This document shows, piece by piece, positions 41,741-51,163 of a stretch of DNA of 64,000 bases (position 1 is its first letter; the number at the start of each line of letters is the position of its first letter). Below the pieces are notes generated by a model that made no database searches, was not told the DNA's origin, and was given only the letters and a program-made list of their open reading frames with translations. A program made the translations under genes and the position numbers. Origin of the DNA: an uncultured Paracoccaceae bacterium (lineage in GTDB: Bacteria; Pseudomonadota; Alphaproteobacteria; Rhodobacterales; Rhodobacteraceae); assembly GCA_947498645.1 (NCBI GenBank), contig CANMKS010000003.1, positions 1 to 64,000 of the forward strand, in the 5' to 3' direction.

Positions 41741-42352
41741 CTAAGTGCTAGCGAACAAGAGCTTTAAGTAGGTGCGGAATAGCATAATTTGCTCCGATGC
41801 GTTGTTGTGCTCTCGCAAAGCCCGTTGCAGAACAAGGCCCCCTTCTACAACTCCTGACACCATGTCACCAAGCGCATCCATATTGACGGGTTCTCTTGGT
41901 TCATAGACCTTTGCAATGTCTTCGAACATCCCACGGAACCTCTTCCGCCATCCAAGGATAGCTTGCCTGTTCAAGTCACGCACGCCTTCATCAAAGAGCC
42001 GATCTTGATATGCGGTTGAAGCGATGACGCAACCAGGATGACCTGTTGGCATTTCTTCCAACATCTCCGCCAGCAGCTTCAATCCGATCAGCATACAGTG
42101 CAAAGGGTCGTCATTCAGTTCGCGCGCTCGTGCAAAAAGATCATCATAGAGGGCGTTTTCGGATTCAATGTAGCGTTCCAGCATGGCGCGTGCCAATGCG
42201 TTTTTGTCTTTGAAATGATAAAAGAAGCCGCCGCGAGAAATATCCGCTCCGGCTACGATCTCTTCGATAGAGGTTGCTTCAAACCCCTTTTCCAAGACCG
42301 CTGCCTCGGCGATGTCGAGGATTCGGCTTCGCGTATCCACTTTCTGTTCCAT
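41741..42352 (-). CDS. TetR-family transcriptional regulator
   Basis: 203 residues. The N-terminal helix-turn-helix is typical: RSRILDIAEAAVLEKGFEAT, SIEEIVAGADISRGGFFYHF. The C-terminal ligand domain resembles the TetR_C_6-type group. Start at ATG 42352 (a start 9 bp earlier is possible). It is divergent from the homocysteine methyltransferase-family gene at 42540, with a candidate operator between them, so it likely represses that module. Confidence 0.92.
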   Translation of the reverse strand: MEQKVDTRSRILDIAEAAVLEKGFEATSIEEIVAGADISRGGFFYHFKDKNALARAMLERYIESENALYDDLFARARELNDDPLHCMLIGLKLLAEMLEEMPTGHPGCVIASTAYQDRLFDEGVRDLNRQAILGWRKRFRGMFEDIAKVYEPREPVNMDALGDMVSGVVEGGLVLQRALREHNNASEQIMLFRTYLKLLFAST

Positions 42353-42375
42353 TGAACCCACCCTGACTGTACTAC

Positions 42376-42390
42376 GAGTCCAGTTGACTC
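42376..42390. promoter_or_regulatory. Candidate TetR operator
   Basis: GAGTCCAGTTGACTC is an imperfect 15-bp palindrome (5-bp perfect arms) 24 bp upstream of the tetR start, in the divergent promoter region. Size and position fit a TetR-family operator. Confidence 0.4.
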
Positions 42391-42539
42391 AGTATTCTTA
42401 GCCCAGCCTCAATCTCAGTACAGCTTTCGCTCAAGAAAATAACGTAAAAACCCAGTTCAGACAACTGTACCACGCGACAACTATCTGCCGAACCCATCGC
42501 GGGATAGTCCATTTGCATCAACTGCAAAGGACAGCTTCG

Positions 42540-43484
42540 ATGCGCATTCAGGAATTGACCACTACACGGCGTTTCTTTCTTTCTGATGGAGGGCTTGAGA
42601 CATATATGATCTTTGATAAGGGGTATGAGCTTCCCTGTTTTTCGGCGGCAGTACTGCTTGATTGCGAACCCGGACGGCGTGACCTGACAGAGTACTTTGA
42701 GCGCTTTATCGAGATCGCTCGCCAGACGAACAGAGGCTTTATTCTTGATGCACCAACATGGCGTGCTGGAACAGCGTGGGCTGGACCGTTGGGGCAAACC
42801 GTGCTGGAGGTCATTGAAACCAACACGCGCGCTGTCGCCTTTGTATCTAACATCCGCGAACAGCATGAAACGGAAGGCTTTCCAATTCTCATCAACGGTT
42901 TGGTTGGCCCTGCAGGGGATGCCTATGCCCCGGATGCAATGCTGGCCCCGCAAGACGCCCTACTGATCCACGCACCTCAAATCCACGCCCTGGGCCGTGC
43001 CGGTGTCGACATGATCAGTGCAATGACCCTGACCCATGTTGGTGAGGCGATCGGCATCGTGCAGGCCGCCAAGGAAATCGACGTTCCAGTCGTTATTGCG
43101 TTCACATTGGAAACCGACGGTTGCCTACCATCCGGCCAACCGCTCGGCGATGCTATTGCCGAAGTGGATGCGGCCACAGGCAATGGCCCTATTTACTACA
43201 TGATCAATTGCGCCCATCCGGATCACTTCCGCGATGTGCTTGACACGAATGCGGCGTGGACCTCGCGGATTGGTGGCATCAGATCAAATGCATCGCGGAT
43301 GAGCCATGCCGAATTGGATGAAGCCGAGGAACTGGATGCTGGCGATCCGTTTGAACTTGGCCAGCTAAGTAGCGAGCTTCTGACATTTCTCCCAAACATA
43401 CGCGTCATTGGTGGCTGCTGTGGCACCGATCACCGTCATGTCGGCTGTATCGCTGGGCACGACCACGCCCGGCCTGCGGCTTAA
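42540..43484 (+). CDS. Homocysteine S-methyltransferase-family protein (module 1)
   Basis: 314 residues of the Pfam S-methyl_trans family (BHMT/MmuM-like zinc enzymes, TIM barrel). The zinc ligands are visible: C in YYMINCAHPDHF and the pair in VIGGCCGTDHRH. Family members move a methyl group from S-methylmethionine, betaine or another donor to homocysteine. The N-terminus SDGGLETYMIFDKGYELP is typical. ATG 42540 fits family length. About half of its residues match the 51164 protein. The last residues (GCIAGHDHARPAA) differ from the usual helix, which may reflect a frameshift near the 3' end. The substrate is not predictable. Confidence 0.85.
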   Translation: MRIQELTTTRRFFLSDGGLETYMIFDKGYELPCFSAAVLLDCEPGRRDLTEYFERFIEIARQTNRGFILDAPTWRAGTAWAGPLGQTVLEVIETNTRAVAFVSNIREQHETEGFPILINGLVGPAGDAYAPDAMLAPQDALLIHAPQIHALGRAGVDMISAMTLTHVGEAIGIVQAAKEIDVPVVIAFTLETDGCLPSGQPLGDAIAEVDAATGNGPIYYMINCAHPDHFRDVLDTNAAWTSRIGGIRSNASRMSHAELDEAEELDAGDPFELGQLSSELLTFLPNIRVIGGCCGTDHRHVGCIAGHDHARPAA

Positions 43485-43525
43485 TCTCGAAAGCCAAAAT
43501 CACTTACTTTGAAAGGACTACACAG

Positions 43526-44209
43526 ATGCTAAAAACACTTATCACTTCCTCCGCTTTCGCTTTGTCGCTGAGCAGTTTCGCGATGGCCGATGCGCCGATG
43601 GCCTTTGATGTTGCGGAAGACCACACGCGCATTTTCATGGAAGACAACCCGCTTCATGAAAACGGCATGCCAGCGCATGGCAATGCCTTCGTCAGCCAAG
43701 GATACATTTATCCCGCTGGCACCCTTGAGGCGGATACAGCGGGCGTCTTGGAAGACGGCAGCCCGGCTTTTCCAGATCTCGTCTTGGGTACGTGGACCTG
43801 TGACGGTTACTTCGTGGGCGAAGGTGCAAATGCGAAGACGGGCGTATGGGTCATCAGCCGTCAGGTTTTTGCCTTTGAAGATGGCGACACAATTATCACG
43901 CAAGGCACCGAAATCGTGGATATCGGAGTTGAAAACCAACGCCCTGTTACCGGCGCAACCGGAGACTACGCGGATTACTCCGGCGCTATGGCGCAAACAC
44001 TCATGGGCTTCAGCGAACTGATGTCGGTAAACGTATCGTTTCGGTTGACGTCAGCTCAGATTGATGAGGCCAATGCAGCTCCGGCGTCCAGCCTCAAAAA
44101 TGTGGCTCTTTCGGGAACACATTACGGGCCGTTTCCACTGAACCAAGCCAGCCATCTTGGTTCTGTGGCTGGACTGCCTGTCGGCCCATCAGACCGCCCC
44201 GCATCCTAA
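43526..44209 (+). CDS. Secreted barrel-like protein (module 1)
   Basis: 227 residues with a signal peptide (MLKTLITSSAFALSLSSFAM) and a beta-barrel-like domain resembling allene-oxide-cyclase/dirigent-type barrels: DGSPAFPDLVLGTWTCDGYF, GDTIITQGTE and TGATGDYADYSGAM. A paralogue, about half identical in the core, is at 53511-54095. It follows the methyltransferase gene by 41 bp and is probably cotranscribed. Function unknown; periplasmic location inferred. Confidence 0.75.
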   Translation: MLKTLITSSAFALSLSSFAMADAPMAFDVAEDHTRIFMEDNPLHENGMPAHGNAFVSQGYIYPAGTLEADTAGVLEDGSPAFPDLVLGTWTCDGYFVGEGANAKTGVWVISRQVFAFEDGDTIITQGTEIVDIGVENQRPVTGATGDYADYSGAMAQTLMGFSELMSVNVSFRLTSAQIDEANAAPASSLKNVALSGTHYGPFPLNQASHLGSVAGLPVGPSDRPAS

Positions 44210-44291
44210 TCTGACCTCGCATTGGCTGGCGATGTTAGTTCGTTTGGCCAATGCAATTTCATGATCCCAAAGAACACTAAGGAGCGATTCA

Positions 44292-44885
44292 TTGAATACG
44301 CACTCTTTACCGACCATACGTTCAGCATCCGCATGCGACGCTGAACCTCTTGCTAAGCTCATCGACATTGCGGGCGAAGGCATTCCCAGTTGGTTTTGGG
44401 CCCAGCAATGCTCTGAAGACCAACAACCTTTAGAATTTGGCCTTGAACGCGCAATGCGTCCAACGGGCGGGTTTTCTTTTGCAAATGCGCTACTAGCCGA
44501 ACGCGGCGATCAACCCCTTGGCATGGTATTGAGCTATGCAATTGATACCGCCCCCGAGGATGATCCAGCTGACCTTCCTGCACCATTTGCACCATTTGTT
44601 ACTCTAGAGCAGCTTTCAGTCGGTACGTGGTACGTCAATGCTCTTGCTGTATTCCCCGGCTGCCGAAATCAAGGTCTTGGGTCCAAACTTCTGGCTTCGG
44701 CTGAAATGCTTGCGCGGGAAAACAACGCAGATGCCGTAAGCATTCAAGTATTTGGTCAAAACACCGATGCGGTTCGTCTGTATCGCCGGCGCGGCTATGA
44801 GTTTGCTGCAAGTGCGCCCGTGCGCCTGCATCCGTGCCAACCATACTATACCGGTGAAGTGCAGCTGCTGATCAAACGGCTTTAG
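44292..44885 (+). CDS. GNAT-family N-acetyltransferase
   Basis: 197 residues. The acetyl-CoA-binding motif A is CRNQGLGSKLLASAE (R-x-x-G-x-G), preceded by the strand TWYVNALAVFP, and motif B DAVRLYRRRGYEF follows. The substrate is unknown. AGGAG at 44279-44283 stands at good distance from TTG 44292, which I take as start. It follows the secreted-protein gene and precedes ridA on the same strand. Confidence 0.85.
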   Translation: MNTHSLPTIRSASACDAEPLAKLIDIAGEGIPSWFWAQQCSEDQQPLEFGLERAMRPTGGFSFANALLAERGDQPLGMVLSYAIDTAPEDDPADLPAPFAPFVTLEQLSVGTWYVNALAVFPGCRNQGLGSKLLASAEMLARENNADAVSIQVFGQNTDAVRLYRRRGYEFAASAPVRLHPCQPYYTGEVQLLIKRL

Positions 44886-44981
44886 AATTGAAGCGCCGTA
44901 GAACCGTAAATTTTCCTGAGGGACACGGTTACCATTATGGGACCCCACCGACACCTACGACCCGACTCAAAGGAGCGGATC

Positions 44982-45401
44982 ATGCACATACCTGTAAACC
45001 CTGCTGGAATTTCTAAACCTGCAAGCCACTATAACCACGCATTCTACATCGAACCGGGTGCTGCGTGGATGACCGTTTCAGGCCAATTGGGCGAACGTCC
45101 GGACGGCAGTTGCCCCGAAAGCGTTGCTGAACAGTCGAAACTGGCTTGGAAGAACGCTCTCGCTATCCTTGCCGAGAGGGGATTTGGCAAAAAGAATGTA
45201 GTAAAAATCACAAGCTACATTGTCGGCGAAGAAAACATCGATAGCTATGTGCAAATTCACCAAAATGTCGTTGGTGAGCATATGCCACCTTGGACTTTGG
45301 TGGTTGTCCCCGCCCTTGGTCGCCCGCACTATAAGATTGAAGTGGATGTGACTGCTGCGGGGATCGGTAGTTCTGGGATTACGGGTCAGCAATGGAAGTA
45401 A
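44982..45401 (+). CDS. RidA/YjgF-family protein
   Basis: 139 residues of the RidA fold, a trimeric enamine/imine deaminase or related activity. The hydrophobic core segments (WMTVSGQLGERPDG, AWKNALAILAERGFGKKNVV) and the C-terminal region ALGRPHYKIEVDVTAAG fit the family. The arginine that binds substrate carboxylate in true RidA is not at its usual place, so it may be one of the divergent Rid subfamilies. AGGAG precedes ATG 44982. Confidence 0.85.
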   Translation: MHIPVNPAGISKPASHYNHAFYIEPGAAWMTVSGQLGERPDGSCPESVAEQSKLAWKNALAILAERGFGKKNVVKITSYIVGEENIDSYVQIHQNVVGEHMPPWTLVVVPALGRPHYKIEVDVTAAGIGSSGITGQQWK

Positions 45402-45736
45402 AGTATTTCTTGTGTAAGTTAGGCATCATATTTCATTGATGCCATCAGTGATGAACTTTCTGACGCATCAGAACCTTGGTTGACACTGCAGCGACAATCA
45501 AAGGGCTCATGGCAGACACCGGCGGTGGTATAGCATCCGGGCTGCCCTACCCGTAGCTTCGGATCTTGCGGCCCATTCCTGCCGTTGAGCCCTCTCAGTG
45601 ATTTCTGCAGTCGCAGCCCGCATAGTGGTCATTCGCTGCAACTGCAAATTCGAGCCACCAGCGAACTGCTAAAGTGCGGGACAAAGTGTGATTTCGCTGC
45701 GTGTGCACGAATGACCGCTTTGTGAAGGGCTAGACG
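45402..45736. other. Intergenic region with dispersed repeat copy 7
   Basis: No supported gene between convergent ridA and the GlxA-type regulator. Contains dispersed repeat copy 7 at 45569-45645; otherwise I see nothing. Confidence 0.5.
45569..45645 (+). repeat. Dispersed intergenic repeat, copy 7
   Basis: Head GCGGCCCATTCCTGCCG, hairpin CTGCAGTCGCAG at 45605-45616, then CCCGCATAGTGGTCATTCGC and TGCAA. Confidence 0.85.
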
Positions 45737-46774
45737 TCATTCTGCTGCAATAGGTTTGGCAATCTGGGAGATGCGCTGGAATTTCTTTCGATAGGCTGCC
45801 GGTGAAAGGCCGACGCCTCGTTTAAATACCCGACGGAATGAAGCAGGGTCTTCGTAACCAACTGAAGCGCCAACATCGTCTATGGAATGCACATCTGTTT
45901 CGAGCATTTGCTTTGCCTCTTCGATCCGGAGCGCCTGCACATAATCTATGGGCGCAAAGCCGGTTGCCGTCCGGAACCGTCGAGAAAACGTGCGAGAGTT
46001 CAGGCCGGATCGCGCAACCATCTGTTCGACCGGCTTGGTGACAGCGTAATTGTCAGCGATCCAAACCTGGCAGTCGGAGATTTGCGCATCCGAGACTTCC
46101 ATTGGGCGGGTCATGACCGAATAAGGCGACCGTCCGTCAGAGTGGCCGCTGATCAGAAAGACTTTCGCTGTTTCGATCGCCTGCCGGTATCCGCAGAACC
46201 GGGCGATCAGGTAGATCGCCAAATCATGCCACGCGGTGACCCCACCGACCGTTACAATGCGGTCTGCTTCGGCCTTCAGACACATTATGGACTCACTGCA
46301 AAAGGCGACTTCCGGAAAATGGCGTTGAAACATATCACGGTACGCCCAATGGGCTGTCGCTTCCTTCCCGTCCAATAATCCCGCTTCCGCAAGAAGGAGC
46401 GATCCGGAACAGACTGAAGTGAGCATGGCGCCGTTGGCGTGCATCTTTCGCAACCAAGCACTTTCCCGGGGGTATCGGCCCTTGGGCACATCGTAGATCG
46501 ACGTATACATGTCGCAAACGACAACGGCATCAGGCGTCGCCTTATTGTCTGCCGACATATGAGGCTCAACCGGAATATTTCCGATACAGTGGAATGGCTT
46601 TCCATCCGCCGACGCAATCGTGATGTCCAACAACTCGTCACCCGGTGATCCGGGTATCATGTCACAGCGAACTGCACCTACGGATTGCAAGATATCAAAC
46701 AACCCATAGAGAACCGACGCTGATGATTCTGGGGCGGCGAGCAGCACGATCTGAGGCTTTGCAGGTTGGGTCAT
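45737..46774 (-). CDS. GlxA-type AraC regulator with DJ-1/PfpI domain
   Basis: 345 residues. The N-terminal DJ-1/PfpI-like sensor domain has ALLTSVCSGSLLLAEAGLLD, with a cysteine at the nucleophile position; the C-terminal AraC domain has two helix-turn-helix motifs (VEQMVARSGLNSRTFSRRF, IDDVGASVGYEDPASFRRVF). AAGGAGCAGTC before ATG 46774 decides the start. It is divergent from the FAD oxidoreductase gene, which it likely controls. Confidence 0.9.
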   Translation of the reverse strand: MTQPAKPQIVLLAAPESSASVLYGLFDILQSVGAVRCDMIPGSPGDELLDITIASADGKPFHCIGNIPVEPHMSADNKATPDAVVVCDMYTSIYDVPKGRYPRESAWLRKMHANGAMLTSVCSGSLLLAEAGLLDGKEATAHWAYRDMFQRHFPEVAFCSESIMCLKAEADRIVTVGGVTAWHDLAIYLIARFCGYRQAIETAKVFLISGHSDGRSPYSVMTRPMEVSDAQISDCQVWIADNYAVTKPVEQMVARSGLNSRTFSRRFRTATGFAPIDYVQALRIEEAKQMLETDVHSIDDVGASVGYEDPASFRRVFKRGVGLSPAAYRKKFQRISQIAKPIAAE

Positions 46775-46920
46775 GACTGCTCCTTGTCCAATTCGGCACG
46801 GTATTGGCAAATTTGCCATGGCCGTGTGTCCAGTATGCCTCGTACATGGCCTCAATGCCACACTGCTGGATTTGCGTGTTGGGATAGCGTGACCGCGAAT
46901 TTGGAACAAGGATGCCCACA

Positions 46921-48315
46921 ATGGATGATTTCACAAACACGCTAGATACGCTTTCAGACGAATTTAGTGGCGAGATGATCGGCCCGGAAGACGCCCGGTT
47001 TGATGCGGCGCGCGGTGTATGGAATGCGATGATAGATCGCCGCCCTGCGCTGATTGCTCGGTGCAAAACAGTTGGCGACGTACAGATTGCGGTCAGGCTC
47101 GCGGTTGATCGTGACCTGCCGATTGCGATCCGCGGCGGCGGGCACAATGTTGCGGGTCATGCGGTCTGTGATGGCGGCGTGATGATCGACCTTTCGCTCA
47201 TGCGCGGCGTGTCGGTTGATGCTTCGGCACGGGTGGCAAAGGTGCAGGGCGGCGCGCTCTGGCGCGATGTTGACTCTGCCACTCAGGTTCATGGGCTGGC
47301 GACGCCAGGCGGGCTGATCTCCGATACTGGTGTCGCCGGATTGACGCTTTCGGGTGGCATAGGTTGGCTGCGGGCCAAGCATGGTTTGGCAATCGACAGT
47401 CTTTTGGCGGCCGACGTTGTCACTGCTGACGGGTCGCTGATCCACACAAGCGCAAAGAAAAACCCCGAACTGCTTTGGGCCCTGCAAGGTGGAGGCGGCA
47501 ATTTTGGTGTCGTGGTCGGGTTCGAATTTGCGCTTCACCCTATTGGTCCGGAAGTCATGTTCGCAGCCCCAATCTACCTGGTCGAAGACGGTCCCGAGCC
47601 TATTCGAGCGTGGCGCGACTTTCTTGCCAAACACGGTGATAGAGTTGGATCTCTTTGTGAGTTTTCCACCGCAGGCGGCGAGGATTTCCCCGAGGTACAT
47701 TGGGGTAAGCGGGTCTTCACGCTGGCATGCGTGTACAACGGTGACGCCGCTGAAGGTGAAACGCTTCTTCAGCCCCTTCGCGAGCTCGGCGAAATGTCGA
47801 CCGATTTCTCCGGGCGAATGAACTACTGCGACGTGCAACAGCTATTCGATACTCTCATGCCCGCCGGAGACTTTCGCTGTTATTGGAAAGCCCGCTATCT
47901 GACTGACCTGACAGATGAGATGATTGATTTGGCTATGGCCAACGCATTGGCAGCGCCTTCAGATAATTCGCTGTCTTCACTTTGGAATTTTGGCGGAGCA
48001 ACCGCGAAAGTAGCGATCGATGCCACTGCCTTTGGCGACAGGTCGATGGGATGGATGTATTCACTCGATGGCGTCTGGACCGACCCTGATGACGATGATG
48101 CAAACATCGCATGGTCACGCGAGGGCTGGTCCAATTGCGACCGATTTGGCCACCATGGGCGTGCCTACCTGAATTTTCCGGGACATGGTGAAGACAGCGC
48201 GGCTCTAACGCGAGCAACTTTCGGTGCGAACTATCACCGGCTTGTCGAGATAAAAACCAAGTACGATCCGCAGAACCGCTTCCGCTTCAATCAGAATATC
48301 GCGCCAACGGTTTAG
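46921..48315 (+). CDS. FAD-binding oxidoreductase with BBE domain
   Basis: 464 residues of the berberine-bridge-enzyme/6-hydroxynicotine-oxidase family. The N-terminal FAD-binding PCMH domain has IRGGGHNVAGHAV, whose histidine usually carries covalent FAD, and DTGVAGLTLSGGIGWL; the C-terminal BBE element is YDPQNRFRFNQNI. It oxidises alcohol or amine substrates with O2. AAGGA at 46908-46912 fits ATG 46921; ATG 46912 is less likely. Divergent from the GlxA-type regulator. Confidence 0.9.
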   Translation: MDDFTNTLDTLSDEFSGEMIGPEDARFDAARGVWNAMIDRRPALIARCKTVGDVQIAVRLAVDRDLPIAIRGGGHNVAGHAVCDGGVMIDLSLMRGVSVDASARVAKVQGGALWRDVDSATQVHGLATPGGLISDTGVAGLTLSGGIGWLRAKHGLAIDSLLAADVVTADGSLIHTSAKKNPELLWALQGGGGNFGVVVGFEFALHPIGPEVMFAAPIYLVEDGPEPIRAWRDFLAKHGDRVGSLCEFSTAGGEDFPEVHWGKRVFTLACVYNGDAAEGETLLQPLRELGEMSTDFSGRMNYCDVQQLFDTLMPAGDFRCYWKARYLTDLTDEMIDLAMANALAAPSDNSLSSLWNFGGATAKVAIDATAFGDRSMGWMYSLDGVWTDPDDDDANIAWSREGWSNCDRFGHHGRAYLNFPGHGEDSAALTRATFGANYHRLVEIKTKYDPQNRFRFNQNIAPTV

Positions 48316-48399
48316 GAGCTGTGCATATTGACTTCAATGAAACGCATCCGCTGAGGTTGGTTTAGTATTGGAAAAAATCAACTCCGCAACGAGGAAACT

Positions 48400-49278
48400 G
48401 TGGCAAGCAACATGACAAAAGCACGAGCAACAATAATGGGATTTGGTGCTGTGCTGATGTGGGCGCTGCTTGCGCTTCTCACGGTTAAGACAGTGCCAAT
48501 TCCACCGTTTCAACTGACCTTCATGTCATTTGCTGTCGGTGGCGTACTTGGCCTTTGCTGGGATATCATCATGGGCGAGGTCAATTCACTCAGGGGAGTG
48601 AGTTGGAAGATCTATGCCTTTGGGACAGCTGGGTTATTTGGCTATCATTTCTTCTACTTTTCGGCTTTGCGCCTCGCCCCGGCCGCAGAAGCAGGGCTCA
48701 TTGCTTATCTTTGGCCTCTCCTGATCGTATTGCTGTCGGGCCTTCTGCCCGGCGAGCGTCTCAGATCAGGGCACATTATTGGCGGTCTGATTGGTTTTGC
48801 TGGGGCCGCTGTCATTGTAACGCAAGGCGAGTCACGCTTCGAGGCGAGTGCAGGACTGGGATACGGGTTAGCTCTTTTGTGTGCCGTCACGTGGTCAGGC
48901 TACTCGGTCATGTCTCGCAGGCAGGGTCAAACGCCGACATCAAGCGTCGCGGTATTCTGCCTGGCAACATCTCTCTTGTCTGGCATCGCCCATATTGGTC
49001 TGGAGACGACAATTTGGCCAGTTGAGATAGCCGCCTGGCTTGCCGTTGTTGGTTTAGGCATCGGTCCAGTTGGACTGGCATTTTTCGTATGGGATGTGGG
49101 TGTGAAACAGGGCGATCTTCAATTGTTGGGTGTCGTATCCTACGCCGCCCCATTGCTTTCGACATTTGTGCTCGTGATCGCCGGTATCGCCGACATGACC
49201 TGGGCCTTGCTTGTGGCAAGTGTGCTTATTTCACTAGGGGCTGTCTTGGCAGTTCGCGCAAGCCGAACATACGCCTAA
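48400..49278 (+). CDS. EamA/DMT-family transporter
   Basis: 292 residues, about ten membrane segments in two EamA halves. Features: RLAPAAEAGLIAYLWPLLIV and GVKQGDLQLLGVVSYAAPLL in the conserved fifth helix of each half, as in YddG-like aromatic amino-acid exporters. It likely exports amino acids or other small metabolites. GAGGA at 48391 before GTG 48400 supports this start; ATG 48412 is an alternative. Same strand as the FAD oxidoreductase, 84 bp apart, possibly the same unit. Confidence 0.88.
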   Translation: MASNMTKARATIMGFGAVLMWALLALLTVKTVPIPPFQLTFMSFAVGGVLGLCWDIIMGEVNSLRGVSWKIYAFGTAGLFGYHFFYFSALRLAPAAEAGLIAYLWPLLIVLLSGLLPGERLRSGHIIGGLIGFAGAAVIVTQGESRFEASAGLGYGLALLCAVTWSGYSVMSRRQGQTPTSSVAVFCLATSLLSGIAHIGLETTIWPVEIAAWLAVVGLGIGPVGLAFFVWDVGVKQGDLQLLGVVSYAAPLLSTFVLVIAGIADMTWALLVASVLISLGAVLAVRASRTYA

Positions 49279-49424
49279 CGGATATCATCCTGTTTCAGGC
49301 GTTGGGAATGGTCTAAGGTTCTTGATGCCATTTCATCGCAAATGGCACCCCGGCACAGCTGTTTCCGGTTAGCCCCCAAAATCGTCTCCGGAAGATGTTA
49401 TTGTACTGAGTAGGTCCATCCAGC

Positions 49425-51044
49425 CTATATCCCGTGTTTCGCCAAAAAGGCCGTGGTTTCTGCGACGCAACGCGTCCAAGCTGGCTCATGACCAAGCAGT
49501 ATGTGGTTCTTACTTTCCAGAGGAACAAATTCTGCGCCGGGAATGGCGATGGCAAGTTCACGCCCCTGATCGATGGAAATCCGCTGATCCTCGCGGGCGT
49601 GGAAAACTATTGTCGGCGCACTTACTTTCGCAAGACTTTGACGCACATCGATGTGCCCGAACGCTTCCTGGAAACGAACGGCGTTATCAGGAGAGGTTGT
49701 CTGGCGTTGAAACTCGTCAAACCATTCCAGATCTTCTGGATTTGAATCAGGCATGAACGTTTGCGAAAAGATATGCCTATAAGCTGGGTTTGAGGTCCCC
49801 CAGCCGTGTTGCGTGAGCGTCAATACCGCTTCACGACGCGCTTGTTCTTCGGCACTTGCACCAATGCGCCATCCGGTCGCATATCCACCAATAAGGATCA
49901 GCCCTGAAACCCGTTCGGGATGGCGCACGGCATACTCGATCGAAACCGCGCATCCTTGCGAGATCCCCAAAAGAGGAAACCGTTCAAGTCCAAGTGCATC
50001 GACGACCGTTTCCAAATCACGGACGAAGTCCTCAAAGCCGATGTCATTCACGTTCCAATCTGAAAGGCCGTTGCCGCGCTCGTCATAACGTACAAAGGTC
50101 CGTTCGTTCGCACAGGCCGCGAAAGTAGGGCCCCAGATCGGGCTGTCCCAATCAAGCTCAAGGTGATTTAACCAATTGGCTGCTTTGACCAGCGGCGGAC
50201 CCTCACCGACCGTAGCATAGGCAATTCGCGCACCGTCACGAGCCCGACAGAACCCGATTTTCTGCTTGCGCAACATGCGGCGCGGGGTGGTTTCAGCGGG
50301 ACGTTCTACCAGAAGGCCCTCGTCTGAAAGGTCTTGCGTGTCAGGCAGAAGCGATCCCAACGCTGGCAATCCTGCCTCCTTTGCGGACTCATGAAAACTC
50401 GCTTCGCACGCGCGAGCTTCGTCAAGCCGCCCGGACATGGCTAGGGCCTTGATCAAGCTGCGCGCAGCTTCCTCTTCAACAGGTGTCTCTTCCTGCCACC
50501 GCCGGGCCCAAACAATACGTTCCTCTTGGGAGATATCTGGATGAAGGGCCAGGCGCCGCAGAACATTGAGGTGCATTAAGCGTACGTTTTGGCGCTCTGA
50601 GATCATCCAGTGTTGGAAGATTTCAGTTCCCGCACTTTCCAATCCCTCAAGAAACGGCTGTTCAAACAATTCTGCCATGTGCCGCAATTCGGGTGGTGGA
50701 ATGAAAGGCGGGTCATCATTCAATCTTACCCAGATATGTCGCAGTTCAACGTGCAAATCGTCTAGCGCCAAGGTGACCCGTTCCCGATCAGCGATGATGC
50801 GTCGGATACCATCCTTATCTACAACTTTGCGTATTTTGCTCAACGCCCAGCGAAGAGATGCACGCGGATCGTCAGGCAGGTCCCAAAACAACTCACAAAG
50901 GCGTTCGCGGCGGATGGGTCGTCCTGTCGCTGCCAGATAACCCAGTAGCGCACGCGCCTTTCGCGACGCCGGTAATGCGATCTCACCCGCATCGGCAGAT
51001 ACCGTCACTTCACCCAAAAGAGCCATGTACAAAGTTGGGCTCAT
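49425..51044 (-). CDS. SARP-type regulator fused to an alpha/beta hydrolase
   Basis: 539 residues. The first 240 are a SARP-like activator: winged helix LPASRKARALLGYLAATGRP with a following BTAD-type helical repeat domain. The rest is an alpha/beta hydrolase with nucleophile elbow LLGISQGCAVS, an aspartate in HAREDQRIS and the histidine in SKNHILLGH. Fusions of this kind may sense a hydrolysable ligand. It is divergent from the module 2 methyltransferase gene at 51164 and likely regulates it. The start could also be ATG 51026. Confidence 0.88.
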   Translation of the reverse strand: MSPTLYMALLGEVTVSADAGEIALPASRKARALLGYLAATGRPIRRERLCELFWDLPDDPRASLRWALSKIRKVVDKDGIRRIIADRERVTLALDDLHVELRHIWVRLNDDPPFIPPPELRHMAELFEQPFLEGLESAGTEIFQHWMISERQNVRLMHLNVLRRLALHPDISQEERIVWARRWQEETPVEEEAARSLIKALAMSGRLDEARACEASFHESAKEAGLPALGSLLPDTQDLSDEGLLVERPAETTPRRMLRKQKIGFCRARDGARIAYATVGEGPPLVKAANWLNHLELDWDSPIWGPTFAACANERTFVRYDERGNGLSDWNVNDIGFEDFVRDLETVVDALGLERFPLLGISQGCAVSIEYAVRHPERVSGLILIGGYATGWRIGASAEEQARREAVLTLTQHGWGTSNPAYRHIFSQTFMPDSNPEDLEWFDEFQRQTTSPDNAVRFQEAFGHIDVRQSLAKVSAPTIVFHAREDQRISIDQGRELAIAIPGAEFVPLESKNHILLGHEPAWTRCVAETTAFLAKHGI

Positions 51045-51163
51045 TTTCCCTCAAAAAATAAAATACATCGAAATATCTACTCAATTTCAACGCTCGCTAC
51101 AACGCTGGTGCAAACGGTCAGCCGTCAAAACGATCCCAAACGATACAGATTGGAGATCACAAA

